DNA of 64,000 bases from Chersky-840 sp035604715 (GCA_963731665.1 CAVSWP010000011.1:868001-932000); one strand, 5' to 3'. Positions 21,201-30,530 are shown, counted from the stretch's first letter. Notes: generated by a model from the sequence alone, not told the origin. Translations and numbers: made by a program.

Positions 21201-23905
21201 CTCCGTCACCTACGACCCCAACGTCTCGAGCGCGGTGTCGCCCACCACCACCCAGTCCCCGGCCGGGCTGTCCACCGCCGTGGGGGTGCTCCTGAGCGCC
21301 TCGGGGGGGACTCCGCCGCCGATGCCCACGGTGACAGGCGTGAGCCCGGCCAGCGGGCCCAGCAACGGCGGCACCACGGTCATAGTCACCGGTACCGGCT
21401 TCACCGGGGCCACCGCCGTGAAGTTCGGCACCACCGCGGCCAGCTTCACCGTGAACAGCGCCACCCAGATCACCGCCACCTCTCCGTCGGCGTCGTTGGG
21501 CACCGTCGACGTCACCGTCACGACCCCGGGGGGTACCTCGGCGGTGAATGCCCCCGCTGATCAGTTCACCTTCACCGTGCCGTCGGTGGTCATCAGCGCC
21601 GTTGGCAGCCTCACCTCCAACTCCGGCACCGCGCTGAGCACCTTGGCGGTCTCTCCCAAGACCGTCGGCGACGTGCTGGTGGTGTTCGCCGAGGTGGGCA
21701 CCACCGGGCACACCGTCTCCTCGGTGTCGGGCGGTGGGGTGACCACGTGGACCAAGGCGGTGGCATTCACCGGGACGGGCGGGGTCGACACCGAGATCTG
21801 GTTCGGCAAGGTCGCCACCGCCGGGGCATCGACCATCACCTTCACCTGGTCGAGCTCCATCGCCGGGTTCGACGCCGAGTACGGGGCCCAGGAGTTCAGC
21901 TCCAGCCTGGGGGCCTCCACGGTGTGGGCAACAGACAAGACGGGCACCTCCAACGGGGCCTCGTCCACCACGGTGTCCTTCCCGAGCCTGACCCCCACCA
22001 GTTCTCCGGAGCTCTACTTCGGCTACGCCGAGGTGGCCAACACGGCCACCACCGCCGCTTCCTCGGGCTTCACCTCGGTGGTCACCAACAACGGCAACTC
22101 CGTCACCTACGACACCGATGTCATGGGGGCGGTCTCGCCCACCACCACCCAGTCCCCGGCGGGGCTGTCCACCGCCGTGGGGGCGCTGCTCAATGCTTCG
22201 GCCGGGGCCCCGCCCCCGGTGCCCACCGTGACCGGGGTGAGCCCCACCTCGGGCTCGACGGCGGGAGGCACCACCGTGACGGTCACCGGCACGGGCTTCA
22301 CCGGGGCCACCGTCGTGAAGTTCGGCACGGTGGCGGGCACGGGCCTGGTGGTCAACTCGTCGACGTCGATCACCATCACCTCCCCGGCGGAGAGCGCGTC
22401 CACCGTGGACGTGACTGTCACCACCCCCGGCGGCACTTCGGCGGTCAACGCCCCTGCTGATCAGTTCATGTTCGTGGCCCCCCCGGTGCCCACCGTCACC
22501 GGGGTGAGCCCCACCTCGGGCTCGACGGCGGGAGGCACCACCGTGACGGTCAGCGGCACCGGCTTCACCGGGGCCACCGTCGTCAAGTTCGGCACGGTGG
22601 CGGGCACGGGCCTGGTGGTGAACTCCTCGACCTCGATCACCATCACCTCCCCGGCGGAGAGTGCGTCGACGGTGGACGTCACCGTCACCACGCCGGGGGG
22701 CACCTCGGCGCTGAACGCCCCCGCCGATCAGTTCATGTTCGTGGCCCCGCCGGTGCCGGCCGTCACAGGAGTGAGCCCGAGCACGGGGCCCAGCACGGGG
22801 GGAATCACGGTCACCATTACCGGCACGGGCTTCACCGGGGCCACCGCCGTGAAATTCGGGACCACGGCAGCTGCGAGCTACACCGTGAACAGCGACATCT
22901 CCGTCACCGCCACCTCACCAGCGGAGAGCGCGTCCACGGTGGACGTCACCGTCACGACCCCGGGGGGCACCTCGGCGGTGAATGCCCCCGCCGATCAGTT
23001 CGTGGTCACCCTGGCCACGGTGGTGATCACGGCGGTGGGGACGCTGACCTCGAACGCGGGGACTGCCGTCAACACGTTGGCGGTCACTCCGGTGACGCTC
23101 GGGGACGTCTTCGTGGCCTTTGCCGAGGTGAGCGCCACTGGACCCACGGTGTCCTCGGTGTCCGGCGGCGGGGTGGCCACCTGGACCAAAGCCGTGCAGT
23201 TCGCCGGGACGGGCGGAGTCGACACCGAGATCTGGTTCGGCAAGGTCACCGCGACGGGGTCCGCCACGATCACCTTCAGCTGGTCGGCGTCGATCGCCGG
23301 GCACTTCGCCGAGTACGGGGCCCAGGAGTTCAGCGCCGGCCGGGGGCCCAACACAGTGTGGGCCCTCGACAAGTCCGGGACCTCCAACGGTCCTTCCTCC
23401 ACCACGGTGCCGTTCCCGAGCCTGAGCCCGAGTGGCACCGGGGAGCTGTACTTCGGCTACGCCGAGGTGGCCAACGCGGCGACGGCCGGCAACACTGCGG
23501 GCTTCACCTCGGTGGTGACCAACGACGGCAACGCCGTCACCTACGACCCCAGTGTCTCGGGCTCGGTCTCGCCCTCGGCCACCCAGTCCCCGGCGGGGGT
23601 GTCCACGTCGGTGGGGGTGCTCCTGAGCGCCTCGGGCGGTGCCCCGCCGCCGGTGCCCACGGTGACCGGCGTGAGCCCGAACAGCGGGCCCAGTAGTGGC
23701 GGCACGATGGTGACCATCACCGGCACCGGCTTCACCGGGGCCACCGTCGTCGATTTCGGCTCGGTGCCCGACACCAGTTTCACCGTCACGAGCGCCACGT
23801 CGATCACTGCCACCGCGCCACCGGCCTCCGTCGGCACCGTCGATGTCACCGTCACCACCGGGGGCGCCCCGTCCGTGGTCAACGCGCCGGCGGACCATTT
23901 CGGCG
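17148..23905 (+). repeat. Array of shared IPT/TIG and ~210-residue modules across two genes
   Basis: Two unit types recur at nearly identical DNA sequence. Unit A (about 265 bp, starting PPVPTVTGVSP) is an IPT/TIG domain. Unit B (about 635 bp, starting VVISAVGSLTS and ending TAVGVLL) is an unnamed beta-rich module with the core SSVSGGGVATWTKAV and EYGAQEFS. The order in the peptidase gene is A B A A B A A B. In the GH26-like gene it is B A B A A A B A. Approximate B copies: 17413-18047, 18580-19214, 19746-20380, 20698-21310, 21576-22210, 23006-23640. The near-identity implies recent duplication or gene conversion, and would also confuse assembly. Confidence 0.85.
18298..20380 (+). pseudogene. 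C-terminal continuation of the S53 peptidase gene after frameshifts
   Basis: This stretch encodes further A and B modules that continue the peptidase without a new start or signal peptide. The frame shifts by +1 near 18228 and by +2 near 18624 (CTCCCAGACTCC against CTCCAACTCC in other copies). That restores the original frame. A further +1 occurs near 19906 (TCCGGGCGGTGGGGTGG against TCCGGGGGTGGCGTGG). After it the coding frame ends at the stop at 20378-20380, at the end of a B module. With the indels corrected, one secreted protein of about 1740 residues would be made from 15148. Assembly error in repeats is the simplest explanation; true decay or phase variation is possible. Confidence 0.7.
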
Positions 23906-24804
23906 TGACGGCCAGTGATGCCACCCCGGGCGTCATCCCCCTGGGTGTCTACCCACCCGACGGTGGGGGCGACCCCCCGGACATCGCCAGTTACGCACAG
24001 TCCACCGGCACCGACCCCACCCTCGCCGTCGACTACGGCGACTATGGCGACGGCTGGGCGGGGATGGACAGCGCCAGCAACATGGTGGACTGGACCGGTT
24101 CGGGGTACCGACTCGTGCTCGCCGTCCCCATCATCCCCAGCGGCATCGGAGCCACGTTGGCGGACGGGGCCGCCGGTGACTACAACACGTACTTCACCAC
24201 CTTGGGCCAGAACCTCGTGCAGATGGGGCTGGCCAACACCATTTTGCGCCTGGGATGGGAGTTCAACGGCAACTGGTATCCGTGGAGCGTCGCCACCACC
24301 ACGGACGCCGCCAACTTCGCGGCCTATTGGCGCCAGATCGTCACCACCATGCGGGCCGTGCCCGGTCAGCAGTTCCAGTACTTCTGGAACCCCAACGGGC
24401 CGAGCCCCACGAGCTATACCACGGACGAGGCCTACCCGGGCGACGCCTACGTGGACTACGTCGGCGTCGACCAGTACGACAACTCCTGGTTCACGCCGTT
24501 CACGCCCGCCAACGGCTGGGCCAACGACCTGTCGCAACAGTGGGGCCTCACCTGGCTGGCGTCGTTCGCCGCCACCCACCACAAGGCCATTGCCATCGCC
24601 GAGTGGTCCGACGAGTTCCGCACCGATGGGCATGGGTTCGGGGACGATCCGTCCTTTATCGACAACATGGCGGCCTGGTTCGTAGCCAACGACGTGGCCT
24701 TCACCGACAACTTCAGTTACGACAACTCCTCCACGTACCGAAACAACTTGCTCGACGGCACCTTCCCGAACTCTCTGGCGGAGTTCGAGAAGGTGTTCGG
24801 GTGA
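20527..24804 (+). CDS. Secreted GH26-like glycoside hydrolase with IPT/TIG modules
   Basis: A 1425-residue exported protein. An Arg-rich N-terminus and hydrophobic segment (about 25-55, to AGVAAAAANP) form a signal peptide. Residues about 58-1125 are the same A and B modules as in the neighbouring peptidase, in the order B A B A A A B A. Residues about 1135-1425 resemble family 26 glycoside hydrolases (mannanases and relatives). Glu1245 in RLGWEFNGNW is the likely acid/base and Glu1359 in AIAEWSDE the likely nucleophile. The ATG is preceded by GGGGGAG. The true polysaccharide target is unknown; the repeats may bind carbohydrate or the cell surface. Confidence 0.85.
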   Translation: MKSAGMHLSKDSGRPRRRRVSRLGLRGLTGIAVMTAMVVVVLPVLAGKPAGVAAAAANPVGTLTSKTGTALSALAVTPQTLGDVLVVFAEVGTTGHTLSSVSGGGVTTWTKAVQFIGTGGVDTEIWFGKITTTGAATVTFTWSSSIAGFSAEYGAQEFSAGLGSATVWAADKTGTSNGASSTTVPFPSLTPSGTGELYFGYAEVANTATTASSSGFTSEVTTNGNSVTYDPNVSSAVSPTTTQSPAGLSTAVGVLLSASGGTPPPMPTVTGVSPASGPSNGGTTVIVTGTGFTGATAVKFGTTAASFTVNSATQITATSPSASLGTVDVTVTTPGGTSAVNAPADQFTFTVPSVVISAVGSLTSNSGTALSTLAVSPKTVGDVLVVFAEVGTTGHTVSSVSGGGVTTWTKAVAFTGTGGVDTEIWFGKVATAGASTITFTWSSSIAGFDAEYGAQEFSSSLGASTVWATDKTGTSNGASSTTVSFPSLTPTSSPELYFGYAEVANTATTAASSGFTSVVTNNGNSVTYDTDVMGAVSPTTTQSPAGLSTAVGALLNASAGAPPPVPTVTGVSPTSGSTAGGTTVTVTGTGFTGATVVKFGTVAGTGLVVNSSTSITITSPAESASTVDVTVTTPGGTSAVNAPADQFMFVAPPVPTVTGVSPTSGSTAGGTTVTVSGTGFTGATVVKFGTVAGTGLVVNSSTSITITSPAESASTVDVTVTTPGGTSALNAPADQFMFVAPPVPAVTGVSPSTGPSTGGITVTITGTGFTGATAVKFGTTAAASYTVNSDISVTATSPAESASTVDVTVTTPGGTSAVNAPADQFVVTLATVVITAVGTLTSNAGTAVNTLAVTPVTLGDVFVAFAEVSATGPTVSSVSGGGVATWTKAVQFAGTGGVDTEIWFGKVTATGSATITFSWSASIAGHFAEYGAQEFSAGRGPNTVWALDKSGTSNGPSSTTVPFPSLSPSGTGELYFGYAEVANAATAGNTAGFTSVVTNDGNAVTYDPSVSGSVSPSATQSPAGVSTSVGVLLSASGGAPPPVPTVTGVSPNSGPSSGGTMVTITGTGFTGATVVDFGSVPDTSFTVTSATSITATAPPASVGTVDVTVTTGGAPSVVNAPADHFGVTASDATPGVIPLGVYPPDGGGDPPDIASYAQSTGTDPTLAVDYGDYGDGWAGMDSASNMVDWTGSGYRLVLAVPIIPSGIGATLADGAAGDYNTYFTTLGQNLVQMGLANTILRLGWEFNGNWYPWSVATTTDAANFAAYWRQIVTTMRAVPGQQFQYFWNPNGPSPTSYTTDEAYPGDAYVDYVGVDQYDNSWFTPFTPANGWANDLSQQWGLTWLASFAATHHKAIAIAEWSDEFRTDGHGFGDDPSFIDNMAAWFVANDVAFTDNFSYDNSSTYRNNLLDGTFPNSLAEFEKVFG

Positions 24805-24917
24805 CCCGCCACCCGGCGCACCGGTTCATTCGCTCCCCGGCCTAGGCGGTAAGCTGCTCGCCTCGAGTGCACGGCGCTCGACGGACTGACAGGATCGTCC
24901 GAGATGTTGCACTAGAC

Positions 24918-24994
24918 GGGGCTATAGCTCAGCCGGTTAGAGCGCAGCACTGATAATGCTGAGGTCGCTGGTTCGATTCCAGCTAGCCCCACCA
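24918..24994 (+). tRNA. tRNA-Ile (GAT)
   Basis: A complete cloverleaf. The acceptor pairs GGGGCTA with TAGCCCC (24984-24990). The anticodon stem is CAGCA with TGCTG, and the loop CTGATAA carries anticodon GAT at 24952-24954. The T-arm is GCTGG TTCGATT CCAGC. The discriminator is A and CCA is encoded (24992-24994). It stands alone here, with no tRNA-Ala or rRNA next to it. Confidence 0.97.
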
Positions 24995-25072
24995 CTTCCG
25001 CCCAACGTCCCCGGCTGACCGTCTGGTACGGACCTCAGGTCGCCAGAAGACCAGTACCCTCCGCCCGGCCCG

Positions 25073-26665
25073 CTAGGTCGGGGTCGGGGTGAGGGTGTTC
25101 GGCCCTTGCGTCGGCTGGGTCTGGGTACCCGGGATTCCTGGGATCGGGTACTCCGGAGCAAGGTAATTTTTCTCGACCAGTTGCTGTCCAACGCATTCCA
25201 TCGCGATCAGGCCGGTCGTGGTGCTGTCGGACGTCGCCGGCAAGGTCGGGATGGTCGTGTTCGGGGCGGACAGGGTGGGCAGTGTGGCGGTGAGGTCCCC
25301 GACGGCGCCGAGGCGCCACTCCGAGACATTGGGGACCGGCACGCCCCAGCGCTGCGAGATGAACTGCAGTTGGGAGGTGTGATCGAAGGCGTCCGAGCAC
25401 ACCCATCCGCCGGCGCTGAAGGGGGAGACCACGATCATGGGGACCCGGACCCCCAGGCCGACGGGCCCGGTGATACCGCCGGCGTCCGCTGACAGGGGGT
25501 TGTCGGTGAGGTACTCGCCGGGAGTTCCCTGAAGAGGCATCGGCGGCGGGACGTGGTCGAACCACCCGTCGTTCTCGTCGTACATGATGAACAGCACGGT
25601 GCTCGCCCACACCTTCGGGTTCGACATCAAGGTGGCCAGCACCTGTGCGGTGTACCACTCGCCGAGGGCGGACGGTGCGGGGGGGTGCTCGTCGTACCCG
25701 TTGGGGGCCATGATCCACGAGACCGCCGGGAGCTCGTTCCTCTTGACGTCGTGCGCCAAGTGGTCCTTGCCCGGCGTGGAGAAGGGTGTCCCCTCCGGGA
25801 CGTTCGGCCCGTAGTTCCCAAAGGCCTTTGTGTGCTCCGCCCTGTGACCCTTCTGGTTGAACTGGGCGAAGTACATCAAGACGTTTTTGCACAGGAGCAT
25901 GGAGTTTGGATGGCGAGGCTGATATGACGGCCCGTGGGGGTTGTAGACCTTCCAGGACACCCCGGCATCCGTGAGGAGATCGGGCATGGTCGTCCACGAG
26001 CAGGTGTATTCCAGGTCGACCTCGTCGTTGGTGACGAGGATGGGCCCGCCTTTTACTCCGGCGGGGTCGATGGTCCCCGACATCTGCATCAGGCGGTTGG
26101 GATGGGTGGGCCCAAGGACCGAGCAGAAGTAGTTGTCGCAGATGGTGAAGTTCTGGACCAGGTCGTAGTAGAAGGGGATGTCGTTGCTGTCGTAGTAGCC
26201 CATGGTCAAGGTGCCGTACTCCTGGCCCTCGAATTCGTTCGACACGTGAGTCGAGACGAACTGGCTCATATCTCCGCCGTGCACGGAATCATGTTCGGCT
26301 TGCCAGGTGTGTGACAGGTCGTATGTGCAATCGGCGTTCGTCGTCAGGGTGTCCAAATGGAACGGGAGCAATGTCGGATTGGCTCCCCCGGGCCAGTTCT
26401 GTGCGAACGCGGGCGAACCGGCGTCGAACCCGTTGACGCCTCCCAACACGCCGAAGTAATGGTCGAAGGACCGGTTCTCCTGCATGAGGAACACGACGTG
26501 TTCGACCGCCCCCAAGTCCGAACCAGCCGCCGGTGTCGCCGCCGCCGCCCGCACCAGGTTGCGATGGTGTCTGCGCAGCAGCTTGGACTTGGATATCCCC
26601 AGGGCCATCGCCGCCGTGGCGCCTCCGGCCAGTACCTGTCTGCGGTCATAACGCCGATCGGTCAT
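25073..26665 (-). CDS. Tat-exported phospholipase C/acid phosphatase-type phosphoesterase
   Basis: A 530-residue member of the bacterial phosphoesterase family that includes phospholipase C and AcpA-type acid phosphatase. The N-terminus RRYDRRQVLAGGATAAMA is a twin-arginine signal, so it is folded before export. The metal-site and active-site motif is HVVFLMQENRSFDHYFG, and a second metal motif is MYDENDGWFDHVPPP. A short Thr/Pro/Gln-rich tail ends the protein. I chose ATG 26665; an upstream start at 26701 would precede the Tat signal. It probably hydrolyses phospholipids or phosphate esters outside the cell. It is divergent from another phosphoesterase. Confidence 0.9.
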   Translation of the reverse strand: MTDRRYDRRQVLAGGATAAMALGISKSKLLRRHHRNLVRAAAATPAAGSDLGAVEHVVFLMQENRSFDHYFGVLGGVNGFDAGSPAFAQNWPGGANPTLLPFHLDTLTTNADCTYDLSHTWQAEHDSVHGGDMSQFVSTHVSNEFEGQEYGTLTMGYYDSNDIPFYYDLVQNFTICDNYFCSVLGPTHPNRLMQMSGTIDPAGVKGGPILVTNDEVDLEYTCSWTTMPDLLTDAGVSWKVYNPHGPSYQPRHPNSMLLCKNVLMYFAQFNQKGHRAEHTKAFGNYGPNVPEGTPFSTPGKDHLAHDVKRNELPAVSWIMAPNGYDEHPPAPSALGEWYTAQVLATLMSNPKVWASTVLFIMYDENDGWFDHVPPPMPLQGTPGEYLTDNPLSADAGGITGPVGLGVRVPMIVVSPFSAGGWVCSDAFDHTSQLQFISQRWGVPVPNVSEWRLGAVGDLTATLPTLSAPNTTIPTLPATSDSTTTGLIAMECVGQQLVEKNYLAPEYPIPGIPGTQTQPTQGPNTLTPTPT

Positions 26666-26886
26666 CGAAGCATGGTGACACGAACCACCCCTCTGCACCA
26701 CGAAAAATCAGCTCCGAGAGGCTGCTCCCGTCGATCTAGTCAATTCAGATGAGACGGTCGCGGCGCATGCCACGTCGTTGCTCGGTCCCGGCGCCCCTGT
26801 CGAGCGAGCCGGACTCGGCTCGCCCGGGTAGCCTGGCACCTGCTTGCAGCGGGGGGCGGGGCGCCGTGGGTCGGGGGTGATGCCGG

Positions 26887-27855
26887 GTGAAGGGACTTCT
26901 GGGTGTGTGCGCGGGGATTCTCATCGTGGCCGCCTTCGTCTCACCGGTCGGGCTCAGCCCGTCGAAGGCCGGCGCCTCACCCGGTCCGTGCGGGACGATG
27001 TCGCTGTCGAGCACGGACTACCAACATGTCATCTGGGTGTGGATGGAGAACCGGGGCTACTCGGACGTGATCGGGTCCTCGGATGCCCCCTACATCAACA
27101 GCCTGGCCGGGTCCTGTGGCCTGGCGACGAACTACCACAACATCACCCATCCCAGTCTGCCCAACTACGTGGCGGCGACCTCGGGACTGGCCCTGGACTC
27201 GCTCGGGATGTTCTCCGGCGACTGCAACCCCAGTCGGAGGTGCTCGACGAACGTGTCCAGCATCTTCGGGCAGGGCGAGACCTGGAAGGCGTACGAGGAG
27301 TCGATGGGATCGGACTGTTCTCACCGGAATTCGGCCGAGTATGCCGTGCGGCACAATCCGCCGCCCTACTACCGCACATTGAGCTTCTGTAAGCTCAAGC
27401 GCGCCTATCGCCATGGCCCGCGGGTGAGCTACGACGTGCCCTACACGCAGCTCGCCACCGACCTCGCCGACAACGCCCTGCCCGCTTTCTCGTTCATCAC
27501 CCCCAACCTCACCGACGACATGCACAACGGCAGCACCGCCCAGGGAGACGCCTGGCTGGCCGAGAACCTGCCGACCATCTTCGACAGTGTCTCCTACCAG
27601 GCGGGTCAGGTCGTCGTGTTCGTGACGTGGGACGAGGGCGGGGTCGACCTCAGCGACGACTGCGCCTCCAACACCACCGATATCGGGTGCCACGTCCCCA
27701 CCCTCGTGGCCAGCCCGAGCACGTCGCCGGGCACGCAGTCAGCCGTGTTGTTCAACCACTACTCGCTGTTGCGCACCACCGAAGAGCTCCTCGGGCTCCC
27801 CTTGCTGGGAATGGCCGACAGTGCCAACAGCATGGGCTCGGCCTTCAACCTGTAG
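26887..27855 (+). CDS. Secreted acid phosphatase/phosphoesterase
   Basis: A 322-residue exported enzyme. An N-terminal signal (MKGLLGVCAGILIVAAFVSP, cleavage after about residue 30) precedes the phosphoesterase fold. Motifs are VIWVWMENRGYSDVIG, then NITHPSLPNYVAATSG (containing the likely nucleophile region), then FITPNLTDDMHNGS and VFVTWDEGG. It belongs to the same broad superfamily as the divergent gene to its left, but is shorter and Sec-type rather than Tat-type. Both may be phosphate-scavenging enzymes. The start is GTG 26887. Its end overlaps the next, convergent gene by 11 nt. Confidence 0.87.
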   Translation: MKGLLGVCAGILIVAAFVSPVGLSPSKAGASPGPCGTMSLSSTDYQHVIWVWMENRGYSDVIGSSDAPYINSLAGSCGLATNYHNITHPSLPNYVAATSGLALDSLGMFSGDCNPSRRCSTNVSSIFGQGETWKAYEESMGSDCSHRNSAEYAVRHNPPPYYRTLSFCKLKRAYRHGPRVSYDVPYTQLATDLADNALPAFSFITPNLTDDMHNGSTAQGDAWLAENLPTIFDSVSYQAGQVVVFVTWDEGGVDLSDDCASNTTDIGCHVPTLVASPSTSPGTQSAVLFNHYSLLRTTEELLGLPLLGMADSANSMGSAFNL

Positions 27856-28924
27856 CCGCAACCTGCACGACGTCTCCGCCCGCGTAGTGCAGGCCGGGGA
27901 AACGGCGGACACCCGACCGGTCGGCCACCGTCAGCGTGCCCGTGCCCACCAGCGCCGGGGCCGGGACATTGAGCGCCGCCCGCCCGGTGGCGGCGGCGGT
28001 GGCGTGCACGTCACCGTGGCCGGTGCCGAGCGTGACATGGGACCCCGGTGGAACCCCCGTCACGGTGACCGGGGCGTCGCTGGTGACCCAGAAGTCCTTG
28101 AAGTTCGACACGTACCCGATGCCGCGGCCCTGCACTTCGAGGTAGGCCTGGAAGGGAGCGGGATCGTGCATGTGCAGGCGGTCGCTCGAGAACACCTGCC
28201 GGTCTCCCAGCCACACGGTGAGACGGTGGCGGCCGTCGGTCCGGATGGTGACCGGCTCGGTCGCCGGGGCGCCGGCGCGCAGAGGCTCTTCCCACAGGCG
28301 CTGGGTGAAGGCGTCGGCGACGAACCCGTGGGCCGCGCCGACCTGCCAGGTCCCCTTGCCGCGCGTCGAAAGCGCCGAGACGACGACGTAGTTGATGGAC
28401 CCGTTGTGCTGGGTGGAAGCTGACTGCACGGCGAAGACCGCCTCCCCCACTCCCGACCCGACGGGGCTCGAAGGTCGCGACACCACCGCGTGCCATACCG
28501 TGTCGACACCGGCGGCGGGCAGTGTCACGGCGAACCATCCGGCCCACCCCGCGTGGGGACGGACGCCGACGTCGAGCCCCTGGGCGGTGGCCCGGACCCA
28601 TCCGACACCGGCGGCGGCCGAGCCATTGAAGACGTAGTGGTCCAGGAGGTCACGGTCGGGGACCGAGGTCTGGAACGGATCGGCCATGGCCAGGCCTGAG
28701 TGCACCAGGGACAGGCCCACGGGCATGGGACGCGGCGGCGTCGCTCCCGGCCACGCCGTGAGGGCGATGGTGCCCACCACTAGGGCCACGGCGATGGCGG
28801 CGACCTCGACCCGCCACAGGTTGGTGCGCGCCCGGGCGCCCCGACGAGGTCGGCGGCGTCGGTCGTGGCCCTGACCGGTGTGCGGGTAGGGCGGACGCGA
28901 GACCGGGGACAGTTGGATGACCAT
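27845..28924 (-). CDS. Membrane-anchored extracellular beta-sandwich protein in pel-like operon
   Basis: A 359-residue protein of unknown function. Residues 1-36 are Arg-rich and probably cytoplasmic, and about 40-60 (VEVAAIAVALVVGTIALTAW) is one membrane segment. The remainder is extracellular and beta-rich, with features of a concanavalin/LamG-like fold (FAVQSASTQHNGSINYVVVS, DGRHRLTVWLGDRQVFSS). It starts 19 nt after the pelG-like stop, with a GAGGAG ribosome site, so it is the last gene of that operon. A polysaccharide-binding or export role is plausible from position alone. It is not one of the described Pel proteins. Confidence 0.75.
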   Translation of the reverse strand: MVIQLSPVSRPPYPHTGQGHDRRRRPRRGARARTNLWRVEVAAIAVALVVGTIALTAWPGATPPRPMPVGLSLVHSGLAMADPFQTSVPDRDLLDHYVFNGSAAAGVGWVRATAQGLDVGVRPHAGWAGWFAVTLPAAGVDTVWHAVVSRPSSPVGSGVGEAVFAVQSASTQHNGSINYVVVSALSTRGKGTWQVGAAHGFVADAFTQRLWEEPLRAGAPATEPVTIRTDGRHRLTVWLGDRQVFSSDRLHMHDPAPFQAYLEVQGRGIGYVSNFKDFWVTSDAPVTVTGVPPGSHVTLGTGHGDVHATAAATGRAALNVPAPALVGTGTLTVADRSGVRRFPGLHYAGGDVVQVAATG

Positions 28925-28943
28925 TGACGGCGCTCCTCGGTCC

Positions 28944-30530
28944 TCAGAGGGTCCGGTAGAAGGTCAGGTCGGCATGGGCGAAGGCCCGGTAGGCGAGCAC
29001 GACGGCCACCGAGGCGTACACGCCGGCTCCGACCATCAGCCCCGCTACGGCGGACACCGTCGGTCCGGCCCAGGCCGCGCCGATCGAGACGGCAGCCAGG
29101 GCGACGCCACCCGACCACGCCGCGGTGAGCGGGCCCATCGGCGCGGAGAGGGCGAAGAGCAGCTGACAGGAAAACAGCCCGGTGCCGAGTAGGACATAGC
29201 CCACGGTGCACGCCGCGAGCAGGCCCGGGTGCCGGGCGAGGTCTTCGAGGATGGGGAAGGCGTGTCCCAGCCGGGGGGCACCCAGGATGACCAGGGCGCC
29301 GGCCACCACGCTGAGCCCCCCGAGCACGGCCAGCTGTTGGCGCCAGTACCGCAGCACCGTACGACGGAACTCGTCGGTCTGGGCCACGGTGAAGCGCGAC
29401 AGCCACGCCGGGAACTGGCGCGCCAACAGATGCTCGCTGGTGGCCACGGTCTGCGCCAGCAAGGGCACGAGGACGACGATGGCGACACCGCTGGCCATGG
29501 CGAACGCCGCGTTGAAGTTGTAGTGGCCCTCGAGCAGCCCCCCGCTTACGAGCTGGGGGACGACCACGATGGCGAAGAAGGCCAGGCCGTAGAGCCCGTA
29601 GGGTGCCACCGCCCGGAGTAGGGCCGACCCCGAGGGTCGCCACAGCGGTGCCGGTGCCGAGGAGTCGACACGGAGAAGCCACCACGCACTGCACACCCAG
29701 CACACCGCCGCCATCAAGGCCACCAGACGGATCTGCCAGACGATCAAGGTGGTGGGGTCGAGGTAGGACCCGGCTTGGCTCACGAACCCCACCAGGACCA
29801 GGGCCCCCCCACCCACGATGACTCCGATGGAGATGAAGGCGCGTCGGACGTAGAACGCCGCCAAGCCGAGTTGCAAGCTGGCGATGCTGACGCCGGCGGC
29901 GAGCCCGAGCCGGGCGGTGGCGGGCGTGCCGGCGAGCAGGATGTGGTCGCGCAGCAGGTACAAGGCCAGGCACGCCAGGACGGTCAGCGCCAACCCGGCC
30001 TCCAGGGTCAAGCGGGTGATGCGTACCACCATGCCCTGGTCCTCGAGACCGATGTAGAACGACGCCCGTCGTCCGAAGGCCTGGATGAACGGGCCCGTGA
30101 CGAGCAGGGCAATGGCGGTGGCCAACGTCACCGCGTTGGCCACGGGGGCAATGGCGATGTTCGACGACCAGAACGAGACCCCGGCGATGAGCAGCGTGGC
30201 CAGGCTCACCAACCACGGTGAGGAGTAGGCGAGGCCCCGGGCGAGGTCCAGTGGCCCCGGAGGCCGGGCCCGCAGGGCCACTGGGGCCAGGGCCTGGCGC
30301 GCCAGCGAGGGCGAGTACAGGGGGACGAGCGCGAACACTCGTTCGGACAGGGCGTTGAGCCCGTCGGACCCCAGGGCGCGGGCGCGCCGGGCGGTATAGC
30401 CACAGGTCTCGAGCACCACCGCCACCTCCACCGCGTTGAGTGGTGCCGGGCACCGGCCGACGACCGTGCGGGCGGCGATATGGAGGCCGAGCTCACCGGC
30501 CTCGGTGTTGTGCAGCGCGGTGGGGGTCAT
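28944..30530 (-). CDS. pelG: PelG-like exopolysaccharide flippase
   Basis: A polytopic membrane protein of 528 residues with about 12 hydrophobic segments, of the MOP flippase superfamily. Clear segments include GLAYSSPWLVSLATLLIAGVS, ALTVLACLALYLL and VGYVLLGTGLFSCQLLF. The PelG identity rests on these topology features and on its strict pairing with a PelF-like gene. It has about 80 extra N-terminal residues and an extended C-terminal part compared with P. aeruginosa PelG (about 456 residues). The ATG overlaps the pelF-like stop as ATGA (30527-30530), so translation is coupled. It probably moves the polymer made by the PelF-like enzyme across the membrane. Confidence 0.75.
   Translation of the reverse strand: MTPTALHNTEAGELGLHIAARTVVGRCPAPLNAVEVAVVLETCGYTARRARALGSDGLNALSERVFALVPLYSPSLARQALAPVALRARPPGPLDLARGLAYSSPWLVSLATLLIAGVSFWSSNIAIAPVANAVTLATAIALLVTGPFIQAFGRRASFYIGLEDQGMVVRITRLTLEAGLALTVLACLALYLLRDHILLAGTPATARLGLAAGVSIASLQLGLAAFYVRRAFISIGVIVGGGALVLVGFVSQAGSYLDPTTLIVWQIRLVALMAAVCWVCSAWWLLRVDSSAPAPLWRPSGSALLRAVAPYGLYGLAFFAIVVVPQLVSGGLLEGHYNFNAAFAMASGVAIVVLVPLLAQTVATSEHLLARQFPAWLSRFTVAQTDEFRRTVLRYWRQQLAVLGGLSVVAGALVILGAPRLGHAFPILEDLARHPGLLAACTVGYVLLGTGLFSCQLLFALSAPMGPLTAAWSGGVALAAVSIGAAWAGPTVSAVAGLMVGAGVYASVAVVLAYRAFAHADLTFYRTL

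Noticed and set aside
17148..23905. Mobile element or integron-like array
   Set aside because: The repeats are in-frame protein modules. No transposase, terminal inverted repeats or attachment sites were seen around them.
24886..24901. CTGACAGGATCGTCCG before tRNA-Ile as a further operator
   Set aside because: The right half has two mismatches, it precedes a tRNA gene outside the catabolic island, and it shows that weak matches arise by chance.
24918..24994. Prophage or island integration at the tRNA-Ile gene
   Set aside because: No integrase gene and no direct repeat of the tRNA 3' end were seen in the flanking sequence.
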